A model generated the notes under the pieces. The model worked only from the letters and a program-made list of their open reading frames with translations. It searched no databases and was not told where the DNA came from. A program made the position numbers and the translations under genes. This document shows, piece after piece, positions 36,628 to 49,179 of a stretch of DNA of 61,692 bases (its first letter is position 1; each line of letters begins with the position of its first letter). Source of the stretch: Lactarius indigo (taxonomy: Eukaryota > Basidiomycota > Agaricomycetes > Russulales > Russulaceae). Location of the stretch: assembly GCA_025766275.1 (NCBI GenBank), contig JAFKAC010000214.1, forward strand, positions 1 through 61,692, read 5' to 3'.

Positions 36628-38074
36628 ATGACAGATACCCCAGTATCCGACACCACCCTCGTCAACATCCTCAACAATCCCCAACTCAAAGCCGCCCTTG
36701 AACGAGGGATTGTTACCATTGACCTCTCCGACATCCTGCACCTGTCACCACCACCATCCATTCCCCAATGCCCCTATTGTACCTTGTTCTCCAGAGCGAG
36801 AACCGGGGGAGCTCACTCCATCGACACCTGAGGAGGGACAATACTCACCGACACCCCCTCCTCATCAACAACCCACACCGCCACCCAAACCACAGGTACC
36901 ATCACCCCCATCATCCCCATCATCCACCCCTCCACCACCCCTAGAACCCTTCACCCCGGTCCACGTCCACATGCCCATCGACTATAACCGACCTGACTCT
37001 CCCCCTGAAGACACTGATGACCCAGGTGCACCCTTCTTCCCAAACCTCCCAGGAACACCAAAATACTTCCCATTACAGATCCCACTACCTGATGGTGGAT
37101 CCAACACTGCAAAGTACATTTACTATCGCAAAGGATTCACCAAGGTAGTGGGGACAATGGGTGCTAGGCAACCACACTACGGAGAGGAGGTCTACCTCTC
37201 GACTCTTAGACCCAATGTCTCGGCCCCCCCTTTCACGGCAGAACAACTCCAGTTCTTCGACCCTCATGACATCCGAGCCTGCGCCCTAGATGAGACACTC
37301 ATCGAACTTAACTCCCCATGCATTACGGCAGAGATCACAAGGCTACACACGGGACTCCTGGCACTAAAGGAGCTAGACGAGAAGTACGAAAAACTGGAGG
37401 AGGACACTCATAAACTTCGAGCGGAGCGGCTGACAGTGGATCTGATGCTGGCCAGTACTAAAAGACGCCTGCAGTACGCTGGAGCCCTTAGCACAATAGC
37501 AGATGAGTATGCTTGTATGACGGCACTCCTGGCTCCCCTCTGGCATTCACGATACGCCATCCCATTTGCCCCCTGACGCAGAGGACCACTCGAGTTCCCC
37601 CACCTCACCGACAAACCTCGTCACCGATGCTGTTACCACTGTAACAGTCCTCATCACTTAGTGCGCGACTGTCCCAACAGACCCAGGCCAGCATGTCGAC
37701 ACTGCCAAAGCCAGGAGCACCAATCCCATCGCTGCATATTTCGCTGTGCAGAAATGGTCCATGAGGTCATCACCACTCATCAGGCAGAAGAGTGCATATG
37801 CCAATTGATATCCGCTGAGGCCACCACTTCCTTTACTGTACCGAACCTGCCGACCATTGTTGCCAACATGCAAGGAAGATGGTGCGGGCGGTGTTTCACT
37901 ACCAACGCCAATCACAACGAAATTCGGTGCCCTCAGTACAAGATGTGTTGCAAGTGTGGCACTCGCGGACCTCTTTTCTTCCTTAAAACCCATCACTGTT
38001 GACTAGACATCTCTCCGTGGCCGGAGAACAACCTTGACGCTGACATTTATGACCTTGTCAACCCGGAGAGCTGA
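36628..38074 (+). pseudogene. Gypsy4A third ORF: free-standing C-terminal module with zinc knuckles
   Basis: ATG 36628 (MTDTPVSDTTLVNIL) lies 40 nt after the pol stop. An indel near 36760 shifts the frame to the one running 36698-37576; TGA 37574-37576 (CGA in copy B) and TGA 38000-38002 interrupt it; the natural end is TGA 38072-38074. Content: GIVTIDLSDIL, a Pro-rich linker, a block PLQIPLPDG-AKYIYYRKGF-PHYGEEVYLS that aligns with the C-terminal Pol module of Gypsy1 and Gypsy2, a coiled-coil-like helix (EITRLHTGLLALKELDEKY), then Cys/His clusters (CYHCNSPHHLVRDC, CRHCQSQEHQSHRC, WCGRCFTTNANHNEIRC, CCKCG). No known family recognised. It occupies the position of env in retroviruses, but I see no signal peptide or membrane segment. 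Confidence 0.65.
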
Positions 38075-38108
38075 AGTCGAGGTGTCTTCAGGCCAAGGCG
38101 AGGGGTAA

Positions 38109-38689
38109 TGTTACAATTTTCTTTGGACTTGTCCTTTCACATGTCACCATTCCCTTCCCCACACTATACGAGCCCTGTACAAGTACGCGGACTTTATGAT
38201 TATTCGGTTCCTATCACGCACCCTACTTATCGACGTCCCCTTCTGATAAAGTTCAACATGTGCTAGTTTCCAACTTATTCCTGTTCACGTGTGACCCCGC
38301 GTGATTTGCTTTCGTTTTGATATCTATGCCTTGTTCCCATTATGTCTATCCCTTTATTCCTCAACCTGGCGATGGCGCCATCTATTTGTAACAGCCATAC
38401 AGCACGATTCCTATTTAACTCTAGTTATATCTAGCTTGTATGGTAGACTAGACTTCTTGTGTAAATACTACACTCATCTAAGACGGATGCCTTCGTGCTT
38501 TCCCTTGTCTCAAGAACCCCCGCATCTCTGTTAGACCTTCGTGTCTTAACTTTCCCCTATGATCCAAGTGACTATCGTCCTTGTGATCCTTGTGCATCAA
38601 CCTACTGAAGCCAGACCTTGGAGTCTGCACTACCGTAACTCAACTGACTTGGTACAGGTCATACTATACACCCCTGTAGTGGCGTAACA
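38109..38689 (+). repeat. Gypsy4A 3' LTR
   Basis: 581 bp, TGTTACAATTTTC to GTGGCGTAACA. Same family as the LTR at 42989-43558 and as the two reversed solo LTRs at 13282-13864 and 44148-44712. Right flank is the protease region of Gypsy4B. Confidence 0.9.
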
Positions 38690-41600
38690 CAAAACCTTTG
38701 ATTCCTTATTACAGATTTAGGGAACAATGAAGTGATACTAGGTTACCCTTGGTTCACGGCGTTTGAACCCAAGTTCCATTGGCGAGACACCACTATTGAT
38801 GAAGAATTCCAACCAGTTGTGATCACCAGCCTTCATTTGTTAGACAAAGCCATGCCTATGGAATCTACCATTAAGGCATTGGAGATGTATCAACTTGACG
38901 AAACGGCTTGGGAACAACTGGAACAAGAAGAGGAACTGTGCATCTGCCTGTGCAAAACAACCACAGCCTCAGAATTGGCACAGTGAGAGGCGGCGAAGAA
39001 ACCCCAAAAGACATTCAAAGAGATGGTCCCCAAAGAATACTGGAAACATCAGAAAGTCTTCAGTGAGGAAGCATCGCAACGTTTTCCCCCGTCAAGAACA
39101 TGGGACCATGTGATTGATTTAATCCCCAAAGCCCCCAGAACCATGGATTGCAAAGTATACCCGCTGACCATCCTGGAAACTGAGAAACTCTTGGAATTTG
39201 TCATGGAACATCTAGAAAAACAGTATATTCAACCATCGAAATTGCCCTACATGTCCCCATTCTTCTTCAAAAAGGATGGAAAATTACGCCCAGTACAAGA
39301 TTAATGACGACTCAATGATGTCACTGTAAAGAACCACTATCCACTTCCCCTTATCCCCAAACTTATCAACCATATTTGAAACACCCGATTGTATTCAAAA
39401 CTAGATATATGATGGGGGTACAACAACATTCACACCAAAGAAGGGGACAAATGGAAAGCGGCATTCAAAACCAACCAGGGATTATTCAAACCCAGGGTGA
39501 TGATGTTCTTCAGTCTAACAAACTCCCCAAGCACCTTCCAGACTATGATGGATACCATCTTTTGGGAATTGGTGCTGACTGGAGAAGTCATTGTATACAT
39601 GGACAATATCCTTATAGCGACACCAGACAACTTAGCACATCACAGACACATACTCCACCAAGTACTAGACCTCTGCAACAAACACGACCTCTACATCAAA
39701 CCAGAGAAATGTGTGTTCAAGGTCCATGAGGTGGAATATCTGGGGCTTATCATTGGACATGGGAAACTGCGCATAGACCCCGTCAAAGTTCAAGGGGTAT
39801 GGGATTGGAAAGCACCAACAATGCTTAAAGAAGTATGAGCCTTTTTGGGATTCTGCAACTTCTACAGGCATTTCATAAGGGGATTCTCAACCATTGCATG
39901 ACCCCTGCACGACCTTACCAAGAAGGACATACCCTGGGACTGGACGGAAGCAAGACAAAAGGTGTTTGACACTATCAAAGATCGCATCAGTAGCGAACCC
40001 GTACTCCTATTCCCTCGACTAGACCAACCTTTTGAAATCAAAGTAGATGCCTCCAGCTATGCCTTGGGAGCCATGCTAAACCAAAAGGGAGAAGATCAGA
40101 AACTCCACCCCGTTGTGTTCTACTCGGAATCCCTCATGGAAGCAGAATGAAACTACAATATCTACAACTGTGAACTACTTGCAATCGTTAAAGCACTGCA
40201 AACATGGCGCACATACCTTATTGGATCCCCCCACCTGATAATCATACACACTGATCACGCCAACCTTCAATATTGGAAGGAACCACAAAAGATAAACCAA
40301 AGAGTGGCCCAAGAATTCCAAGAACTCTCAGAGTACAACTTCGTACTCAAGCACATCCCCGGCACAAAGAATACCCAAGCCAACTTGCTATCTAGATGCC
40401 CTAACTACAATGACAGTACCACAGATAATGACCATGTTACCGTCTTACCTGAAAGCGTATTCCTTAGAATCACCCAAACATCGATGCACGACACAGACAT
40501 ATGGACTCAAATCGCACAAAATATGGATGAAGCGATGCTCCTCCCATGGATCGAGCCCCATAACCTAAAGAAACATGACGGGCTGTGGTGGAAGGGTGAT
40601 GCTCTCGTTGTCATGGGAAACAATGATCTTAAACGGGGGGTGATTACCTTTTTCCACGATACTCTGAGCACTGGACACCCAGGAATTTCAAACACCCTAG
40701 AACTAGTATGACACAATTTTTGGTGGCCAAACATGCAAAAGGATGTGGAAGCCTACGTCAAAGGATGTGCCACATGCCAAAGCAATAAGATCAACCCCCA
40801 CTGGCAGAAACCACACTTATTCCCTATTACGACAAACCCATCAGCCAAACCTTTCAAAGTGGTGGCCATGGACTTCATAGCCAAACTCCCTGTATCAAAC
40901 AAATTTGATTCGATCCTCACCATCACCAATCACAATTGCTCGAAAGCAGTGATATTTATCCCCTGCAACGAAACCATAATGTCAGAAGGAGTGGCCAAAC
41001 TTTATCTCCAGCATGTATATCCTCACTATGGCCTACCCTGAAAAATCATATCTGATTGAGACCCCAGATTCGCATCTACCTTCATGAGGCAGCTGTGCAA
41101 TACTCTGGGGATACAACAAAACATATCATCGGCATACCACCCTCAAACTGATGGCCAGTCAGAATGCACCAACCAGTGGCTGGAACAATGCTTACGACAC
41201 TGGTGTAATGTAAGGCAAGACAATTGGGCAGAAGTCTTACCCATGGTGCAATTCACGCACAATTCTTGGATGAACACCATGACCAAGCACTCCCTGTTCT
41301 CACTCCTTATGGGATGGGAACCTTGAACAACATGGAATCCCAAACAGTCGAAGAGTCCAGCAGTGGACCAACAACTGGAGGACTTGTTAATCCTCAGACA
41401 GCATGCCCAAGACAGTATCAAACATGCGCAACACCTTATGGCACAACAAGGCAAAACGGGGTTCACACCATATCAACAGGGAGACCATGTATGGTTAGAA
41501 GGAACAAATCTCCACACCTTCTACCCCACAAGCAAACTTGCCCCCAAAAGATATGGACCATTCAAAATAATGAAGGTTCTATCAGACATTTCCTACAAAC

Positions 41601-41926
41601 TTGAACTCCCCACATCATGGAAGATCCACCCTGTATTCCATGCGAACCTTCTCACACCGTATAAGGAAATGGAGATGCATGGAACAAACTTCACCTGGCC
41701 CCCACCTGACCTTATTGACGGAGAAGAGGAGTATGAAGTGGAGTGAATCAAAGATGCCCAAGCACGAGGCTGAGGGCGCAAACTCCACTTCCTGGTAAAG
41801 TGGAAAGGATTCCCCACGAGTGACAACACATGGGAACCCGCAGCCAATCTAACACATGCCAAGGACGCAATCAGAGACTATTACTGCTTATACCCATCCA
41901 CTGAAGGGGCTGGACAAAAGGTATAA
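38690..41926 (+). pseudogene. Gypsy4B Pol pseudogene (protease tail to chromodomain)
   Basis: Pieces in order: VILGYPWFTAFEPKFHW (protease end), FSEEASQRFPPSRTWDHVIDL, KKDGKLRPVQD, RT with YMDN at 39596-39607 in place of YMDD (GAT to AAT at a CpG, so the catalytic Asp is gone), RNase H KVDASSYALGAML, integrase zinc region CATCQSNK, VAMDFIAKLPVS, AYHPQTDGQSECTNQW, and chromodomain end [17 protein letters not shown]. Stops such as the two in LP-KIISD-DPR near 41039-41061 replace Arg codons. Several frameshifts (for example near 39370). Ends at TAA 41924-41926. Confidence 0.85.
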
Positions 41927-41974
41927 GAGAAGGACCCCTCTGACCATACCTCCTCAACCTGAACAACAAACGCA

Positions 41975-42954
41975 ATGGCCTTCACCCCAGTATCTGACAC
42001 CACTTTGGTCAATATTCTCAGCAACCCCCAACCAGAAGATGCCCTTGAATGAGGGATTGTCACCATCAACATATCCGACATCCCACACCTATCACCACCA
42101 CCATCAATTCCCCATTCCCCCCAATCCACCATGACCATCAACCCCATCCCGATCATCCCCTGCTCCCCAGAATGAGAACCAGGGGAGGTCACTCCATCCA
42201 CACCCAAGGAGGGCCAATACTCACCAACACCCCCTCCTCGCCAAAGCCCTACTCCTCCACCAGAACCAATTGCACCATCATCCCCATTGTCCACATCTAC
42301 CACTCCACCACCACCTTTAGAACCCTTCACCCCCATCCGTGTCACACTCCCATTGATGCAGGAGCCCTCACCACAATAGCAGATGAGTACGCTCGTATGA
42401 CCACACTCCCAGCCCCACTATGCCACTCCTGATATGCTATCCCCTTCTCTCCTCGATGCAGGGGACCGGTCGAATTCCCCCACCTCACCGACAAACCTCG
42501 TCAACAATGTTGTTACCATTGTAATAGCCCCCATCACATTGTGCACAACTGCCCCACCAGACCCCGACCAGTGTGTCAGCACTGTCAAAGTCAAGAACAT
42601 CAATCCCACCAATGTATCTTTCACTGAGCAGAGATGGTCAATGAGGTTATTACAACACAACACACGGAGGAGTGCATACATCAAGAAATGCCACCCAAAG
42701 CCACCACCTCCTTCACAGTACCCTCACCACCGACTATTGCGGCCAAAACTCAAGGGAGGTGGTGCGGACGGTGTTTCCATACCAACACTAATCCCAACAA
42801 GATTCGATGCCCGCAGTACAAAATGTGCTGAAAATGCAACGCTTGCAGCCCTCTATTCTTTCTCAAAACCCATCACTGCCATCTGGACATCTCCCTGTGG
42901 TTGGAGGACAACTTGGACGCTGACATCTACAACCTTGTTGATCCCAAGTCCTGA
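41975..42954 (+). pseudogene. Gypsy4B third ORF, internally deleted
   Basis: ATG 41975 (MAFTPVSDTTLVNIL) stands 48 nt after the pol stop, as in copy A. It keeps the Pro-rich linker but has lost about 480 bp covering the PLPDG/YGEEVY block; it resumes at AGALTTIADEYARM, followed by the zinc-knuckle region (CYHCNSPHHIVHNC, CQHCQSQEHQSHQC, WCGRCFHTNTNPNKIRC) and ends at TGA 42952-42954 after DADIYNLVDPKS. The shared start and end with copy A confirm that this is a real separate gene of the Gypsy4 family. Confidence 0.65.
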
Positions 42955-42988
42955 AGTCATGGCGACTTCAGATCAGAAGGGGGGGTAA

Positions 42989-43558
42989 TGTTATGAACTT
43001 TCTTTCCAGACTCGTTCTTTCTTTTCTTGCTATCCCCACCTTGATACTACATGAGCCCTGTACAATTACCTGGTTCCTATCGCGCACCTTCCTTATTGAT
43101 GGTCTCTTCTGATAAAGCTGGACATGTGTTAGTTTCTGCCCTGTTCCTACCCATGCACAACTCCACATGATTCACCCTTGTTCCCATTATGTTCATGCTT
43201 CATTCCGTTTATGCCTTTCCCTTTATTCTCTGATCAGGTGATGGTGCCATCTGTTTACTATGACCACACAAACCTGATTCGTATTTAAGCCTAGTCATAC
43301 CTAGCTTGTACGGTAGACTAGACTTCTTGTGTAATAACTACACTGGTCTAACACAGATGCCTTTGTGCTTCCCCTTGTCTCACAAACCCCCGTTTCTTGC
43401 TAGACTTTCACGTCTTAGCCCTCCTCTACGGTCCAAGTGACAAACATCCTTGTGATCCTTGTGCATCATCCTACTGAAGCCAAGCCTTGGAGCTTGCACT
43501 ACCACAATTTGACTGACTTGGTACAAGTCATACCTAACACCCCTGTAGTGGCATTACA
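42989..43558 (+). repeat. Gypsy4B 3' LTR
   Basis: 570 bp, TGTTATGAACTTTC to GTGGCATTACA; polypurine tract AGAAGGGGGGGTAA directly before. More decayed at CpG sites than the LTR of copy A. Confidence 0.9.
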
Positions 43559-46221
43559 CTCTCCTTGGTTGTAATCTGGTCGTCTGTATAACGCATCTGC
43601 TCTACCGTTGTTCTTCCCCTTGATGTGATGGATTTTGAAGTCATATTCCATCAGCTCCAGTACCTCCTGGGTGACCCTTTGACTAATTTTCTGTGGTGTC
43701 TTCCAGTATTGAAGATTGAGATGGTCTGAAAATATCTTGATTTTGTGAGGAGATCCAGCGAGCAGGGGTCTCCAGTGTTGAAGGGCTTTGATGATGGCAA
43801 GGAGTTCTAGGTCATAGATGTCATAATTGCATTCAGCCTCGCTCAATGTGGCAGAATAGTATCCTATGGGGTGCTTGTGCCCATCACTTTTCTTTTGTAG
43901 GAGTACAGCACCTACCATGAATCCAGATGCGTCAACCTCTAGTTCAAACTGGTCCTGTAGGTTGGGGTGTGCCAGCACTGGTTCTTCAGTGACAAGATGT
44001 TTGAGCGTCTTGAACGTGCAGTCTTCATCCTCCATCCATCTCCATTCAGTGTCCTTTCTCGTTAGTCAGTTCAGTGGTCATGCATGGGTGGCAAAACCTT
44101 GGATGAATAGGCAGTAAAAGTTACAGAAGCCCAAAAAGGATCGTATGTGTAACGCCACTACAGGGGCGTTGTGTATGACCTGTACCAAGTCAGTCGAATC
44201 GCGGTAACACAAGCTCCAAGGCTTGGTTTCAGTAGGATGATGCACAAGGATCACAAGGACGTTAGTCACTTGGATCGTAGAGGAGTGCTAAGACTCGAAG
44301 GTCTAGCAAAAGCAAGGGATTTGTGAGACAATGCCGAGACGTTAAAGTGTAGTATTACACAAGAAGTCTAGTCTACCGTACAAGCTAGATAGGACTAGGT
44401 TTAAATAGATAATGGCCAGTATGGCAACTACAAACAGATGGCACCATCGCCAGTTTCGGGACAAAGGAAAAGACATAAAGAGGACAAGGGAAAGTCGTAC
44501 TGGGAATAAAGATAAATCACGCGGGGTCATGCGTGATCGAGAACACAACGGAAACTAGCACATGTCAAACTTTATCAGAAGGGAGCATCGATAAGTAGGG
44601 CACGCAATAGGAACCGGGTAGTCGTAAAGTCCACGTAATCGTACAGGGCTCGTATAGTATAGGGAAGGGAATAGTAGTATGTGAAAGGACGAGTCCCAAG
44701 AAAATCGTAACAGTATGTCCCTAACTTTGGTTGGTGTTGGCCAGTCTTTGATGCTGCAAACTTTTACCAGGTTCATGCGTGTTACCCCCTTTTCAAGGAT
44801 TACCCCCAGGTAATCCATCCAAGGTTGGTGGAAGAGGCATTTTTCGAGCTTGAAGTATAAATCGTGCTCCTGGGCGACGTGGAGAATGTCCATGACCACA
44901 GCAGTGTGATCCGCAGAGTCATGTCCCTTGCACATGGCGATGCCAATGTCGTCCATATAGACCTGGATGACAGTGCCACGAAGCTCATGCTTGGTGATAG
45001 TGTCTCGATATATGTGATTCATCATGGTCTGGAAGGTTGCCAGTGAATTAGTGAGTCCGAAGAACATGACTGTTGGCTTGAAGAGCCCAAACTTAGTTTT
45101 GAACGCCGCCTTCTCCTGATTGCCCTCCCATATGTGAATGTTGTTGTACCCCCAGCGGATGTCGAGTTGGTGTATATATGCGCATTGCTGAGGTCATAAA
45201 TGAGGTCTTGGATTAAGGGAAGTGGGTATTGGTTGCATATGGTATGTGAGTTGATGATGCGGTAGTCCTGGACAGGGCATAGTTTTCCGTCCTTCTTTTT
45301 GACAAAGAAGAATAATGATGCGTATGGAGAGATGGAGGGGCGCAGATACCCTTGTTGGAGTTTCTCATCCAGGAACTCCTTTAATTTTCCCTCTTCTTCT
45401 TGCGTAAGTGGATATATCTTGCAGTCTATGGCTGAAGGGGTATTTGGCTTAAAGTCAATAGCGTGGTCCCACAGTCTTGCAGGGGGAAAGCGTTGGGATG
45501 CTTCTTCGCTGAAGAGTTTTTGGAAGGCTTGGTATACTGTGGGTAATTCTACTGGCTTCTCCTTGGTCTTAGCTTGGATCGCTAATTCTGTAGATGTAGT
45601 CACACATAGGTATGTACCTTCTTCATCCATCTCATGGATTACGTCTTCCTTTTTGTCATTAGTAAGGGCGCTCACAATGACGGTGTGATGATGTAGACTG
45701 TCCTGCGTGCTAATCACAATAGGCATGACCTCTTCATGTAGGACTGCATCCCACCAGTTGATTGTTGGTTTGTATGTGGCTAGCCATGGATAACCTAGGA
45801 CAAGTTCTTTGCTTCTGAGATCCGTTATTAGGAATCTCATGGTCCTGTGATATCCTTTCATGTAGATGTCTAAGTTGGTAAAGTGCGTGATGGACCCAGC
45901 TTTATTTTCTGTATTGTCTATATTCCAGATTTTTTGTGCGTGGGGCAACGGTTGGATTCCGATGCCCATCTTCTTTACGAAAGTCAGGTGTATGAAGTTA
46001 TCGGTGGCTCCTGAGTCCACCAATGCTTTTATGTCGGCCATTGTGCAAATTGAGACTGGAATTCGAAGAGAACAAAAGTGCGTCATGATTACAGAATTAC
46101 AATTTAGAGCCCTCACCCAGGCCAATGGGTTCAGGCACTCTGAAAACCCTCTTTTCCCCACAGGTCCTGCAGTATCAGATCCTTCACATTGTCTGGGGCA
46201 TTTGCCACTCCAGTGAGCCAT
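43559..46221 (-). pseudogene. Gypsy5 Pol pseudogene (protease, RT, RNase H)
   Basis: From the right: CLNPLAWVRALNCNSVIMT, protease DSGATDNF, then RT (KKKDGKLCPVQDYR); a frameshift near 45170 breaks LDIRWGY; YMDDIGIA is intact near 44960. A solo LTR at 44148-44712 (TSD GTATG) splits RSFLGFCNFY; beyond it RNase H continues (EVDASGFMVGAVLLQKK, HHIKGKNNGRADAL). CGA at 43580-43582 stands where Gypsy2 has its nonsense TGA. Confidence 0.85.
44148..44712 (-). repeat. Solo LTR, Gypsy4 type, inside Gypsy5 pol
   Basis: 565 bp, TGTAACGCC to ATCGTAACA; TSD GTATG at 44143-44147 and 44713-44717. Joining the flanks restores the RT frame of Gypsy5. Confidence 0.92.
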
Positions 46222-48223
46222 TCCTTAGCCCTTTCCTCTGCTGTTTTGTTTGTTGACGTGGCTTGTATTTGTGCTGGTGGTGGTTCTTGCATATAATAGT
46301 CGGTCTCCCTGGCTCAGATGGTGGAAGGTCCAGGATTGGACTGCCACTGCTGTGGTTGCCTAGGATGGGGGCAGTTTCGTGAGAGGTGTCCTGGCACGTT
46401 ACAGTTATAACACAACACTGTCCTTAGGTCCCGTCAGAACCCTCCCCAACCTCGCCCCCTTGCTCCTGGCCCCCCCCTTGGTGGAAATGGAGGTAGGCCC
46501 ATATATGGTGGTTTGTTGTAGTCGATCTCTTCTGAGCCAGCCAATTGGGCTTTGGCCCTAGTTTGGTTGGCTGAAGTGTCCATGGCCCAAGGGTTCGCCA
46601 AATTTTGGGGAATGGTCCATCCGGCGTTACCAGTTTTGTTTTTGTTTTTCGGGGTTTCCTTGTAGTTGTCAAGCCTTGCTCGCATGTGGATATAATTCTT
46701 CTGCCTGTGGAGCACGGCCACCTTCCATTTATCAAACGTTTCCGGCTCATCAAGGTCATATGTTTGTTCATACAATTTTTTGGGTATTCCTGCAGTGAAG
46801 AGTGATGAACAGCATAGACATAACCAATACTCACAGTGACAAGGTAGACTGTGGTGAGATACTGGAGGCAGCTGGATAGCAGCAGAGGGTTGTGTCAAGC
46901 AAGTGAAGCAGAAGTGTCTGGCACACAAACAGTGAGAACTGATGTTACATTGGGAGGAAGGGAGCTTACCTGGCACACAAACAGTGAGAACTGATGTGGA
47001 CCAGGAGCATACATGCTACTCTACTTATACACTTTCTAGGGGTGACACTATACAAGGTATGTAACACAAGTCACATAGTACAAGGCAGTTATTGTTCTAC
47101 AAACAGACAAAGGAGTGGACGTTCTGAGATTGTATAGATCAAATCTAATCTAAAGCGGTTCTAGTTGATCTACAGCAGTCCATATCTGTAAGTCTGGTCC
47201 ATACGAGCCACTAAGTGCGCGTGGGTCACTTATCAACAAAGAGATTGATGGTTTGTGGGTCATTAAGTCGATATCCAGCCTTTCGCGTGGCCTCTTTGAA
47301 TTCGTTGATGTATTTGTCAATATCTCCATCCACGATCTTCATCCCCTTCCTTAGAAGCACTTGAGCTTGTTCTTTCTCAAGTGTGTTTACGAACCTCTGA
47401 TTAAACCCATCTGCTACTCCATCCCATAGTGCGCGCGTATACTGATCAACCCCTCATTGTATTTGACGGTTGAGCCACTTGAGGTAGGACAACACCCATT
47501 CGCTGACGCTGATCCCCTTGATGTAAGATAGGAAAAGGAGGGATCTTTGGTAATTGTTCCTCATGACAGGGGCGTTGAGGTTCATCCCCCAGTATACGTG
47601 CCATTGCGTGAGGAATGAGTCTACTTTAGTGCGGTCTCCATTGAATATGGATGGTGGCTCACCTGTCAGTTTTTAATGTCCATGTCCTCCACCTGGGACT
47701 CCTCCTCCTGGCAGTCTGCCTCCTAGGGGTCCTCCTCCCGGTGGTCCTCTTGGTATGTCTGGAGGCATTCCTCCTCCATTCCGTTGATGTGGGTAGTCAC
47801 CATCTGGGGGTCCTCCTCTCCCAGGTGGTGGGTCCAGTGGTATTCCTCGTTGTTCTGCTGATGGAGGGTCCCCTTGATCAGGTCCTATAGCCCTGAAAAT
47901 TGCTGCATCATCTGTGGTCATTTGTACCCCAGTTTCTGGGTTAATCAGGAGTAGGTGTGTTTGTGATTCTCACCTGATGGCTTCAGCTGCTTCTTGCGCA
48001 GCCTATTCTCTTATGGTGATAATTTCTTCTGCTGCCATAGTGGTGGTTGCCATTTCTGCTGCCAGTGATCATACATGAATGACTTCTGGCTGGTCAGAGA
48101 TATGCAAGGACTCAGCTTGTTGGATGGTGTATTGTTCTATGGGCCCAACACTTCAGGATTGGATTTCTTCACTTTCTTCTTCTCCCATTTCTTCACTTAT
48201 GGCTTCTCCTGTGGAATGCTCTC
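46140..48223 (-). pseudogene. Gypsy5 Gag pseudogene
   Basis: Similar to Gypsy2 Gag: end of the N-terminal domain, Gly/Pro-rich stretch near 47690-47900, capsid-like region around 47240-47640, PKKLYEQTYDLDEPETFDKW, AMDTSANQTRAKAQLAG, and a knuckle near 46390-46440. Split by a solo LTR-c at 46803-47238 (TSD AAGAG). The slippery heptamer is kept at 46143-46149. Scattered stops from CpG loss. Confidence 0.8.
46803..47238 (-). repeat. Solo LTR-c inside Gypsy5 gag
   Basis: 436 bp with TSD AAGAG at 46798-46802 and 47239-47243. Shorter than the 615-617 bp copies at 35114 and 59470 because an internal stretch is missing (roughly the part with the repeated ATGATGTCAT motifs). Confidence 0.92.
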
Positions 48224-48723
48224 TGTTACGGTGCAAACCTTGAAGTGTGACTTATGGTCAGTTATGACTACAGCCCAGTATCAGTATTAGTCATGGACTC
48301 TTACATTGCATCAGTCAGCATAGTAGTTCGCATGTGATTGTGACTCATGTATGACTCATTCCTAGGATAGCTGTACTAGGGTTTGAGCTAGTTGCACTAT
48401 TGGTTACTTACTATTCTAGCGGCACTTTAAAGCCTGGGTGTATCTGTATAAGTAGTCGTCTCGGAAGACCAAGGATCTCCATCTTGGTCTTCTTCAATCC
48501 ACCTTCTTGACTCATCTCTTGCTCGCCTTAGTCTGAGACTAAGTGTACTTCTGCTTCTATCCACCAAGGGATAGTACTCTTCCACTTTTGCTGCAGTGTG
48601 TGCCAGAAGAGCCCCTGTTCAGCTTGCGTTGGGTTGACATGTGATCCCCATTTGCTCAATATTTGCTAAGTCGATTACACCTATCCTGAGTCCAAGTTGG
48701 ACTAAGGCCAGTGGAGCGTAACA
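48224..48723 (+). repeat. Gypsy1-type LTR without matching target duplication
   Basis: 500 bp, TGTTACGG to GAGCGTAACA, decayed relative to the Gypsy1 LTR but with the TATAAG box, inverted repeat and cap-site motif preserved. Left flank CTCTC (Gypsy5 gag) and right flank ATACT (non-element DNA) do not match, so this is probably the product of recombination between two LTR copies. Confidence 0.88.
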
Positions 48724-49098
48724 ATACTAGGGGTGTAGACTAAGGAAAGAGGGTGCATAGATATGGGGGAACAGGGTAATGCTATGAAACACCTATGGAA
48801 CTGTCCAGAGGGAGTGGGAAGCCGCCAACTCAGAGAGTGTGGGAAAGCGGTGCTTAGAGAGCGCAGAAAAGTGCAGGAAAGTGCAGATGAGCGCAGAGGG
48901 CATGGGAAAGTAACTGGAAACCAGGTTTTCTGAGTTATCAGCCAGGGAGAGCACAGTTGTATCACCATGGTGTTTAACCATGAGTTGTGATAGGTGTTGA
49001 GTTTGGGTGTCAGATATGGTGACAAGTTTGGGAAATGATCTACCTACTATATGTGGTAATAATCTGGGTCAGATTGTTTGAAGAATCTGAACTGAACA
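48724..49098. other. Non-coding spacer before LINE2
   Basis: No gene or known repeat seen. It ends in the left copy of the LINE2 target duplication (AATCTGAACTGAACA, 49084-49098) and continues, after LINE2, at 51794. Confidence 0.5.
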
Positions 49099-49179
49099 AA
49101 CCCCCCATATACTCGCAAAAATTCACGACATCGCCCCCCTACGCTCATTTACCTACCAGACCCCACCTCCCACTCTTAT

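Larger units (their letters stand above)
35729..38689 (+). mobile_element. Gypsy4 copy A: 3' half with one LTR
   Basis: Starts in the integrase core next to LTR-c and runs through chromodomain, a third ORF, a polypurine tract (GGCGAGGGGTAA) and the 3' LTR (38109-38689). It seems to have been inserted in the protease region of copy B, whose sequence resumes at 38690. Its 5' half is missing. Confidence 0.85.
38690..43558 (+). mobile_element. Gypsy4 copy B: 5'-truncated, strongly decayed
   Basis: Begins in the protease region directly after the LTR of copy A and continues through RT, RNase H, integrase, chromodomain, third ORF and 3' LTR. It sits inside Gypsy5 (minus strand), whose RNase H region starts at 43559. 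CpG is scarce and TG/CA abundant; many stops stand where copy A or the protein family has Arg. Confidence 0.85.
43559..48223 (-). mobile_element. Gypsy5: decayed Gypsy2-like element, truncated at both ends
   Basis: Minus-strand gag (48223 to about 46140) and pol (from about 46220 down to the RNase H end at 43559) closely related to Gypsy2. Interrupted by a solo Gypsy4-type LTR (44148-44712) and a solo LTR-c (46803-47238). The integrase and 3' LTR are lost beside Gypsy4B; the 5' LTR is lost beside the Gypsy1-type LTR at 48224. Confidence 0.88.

Noticed and set aside
36628..38074. Gypsy4 third ORF as a retroviral envelope gene
   Set aside because: It is in the env position, but no signal peptide, membrane segment or cleavage site is visible; it has zinc knuckles and resembles the Pol tails of Gypsy1 and Gypsy2.
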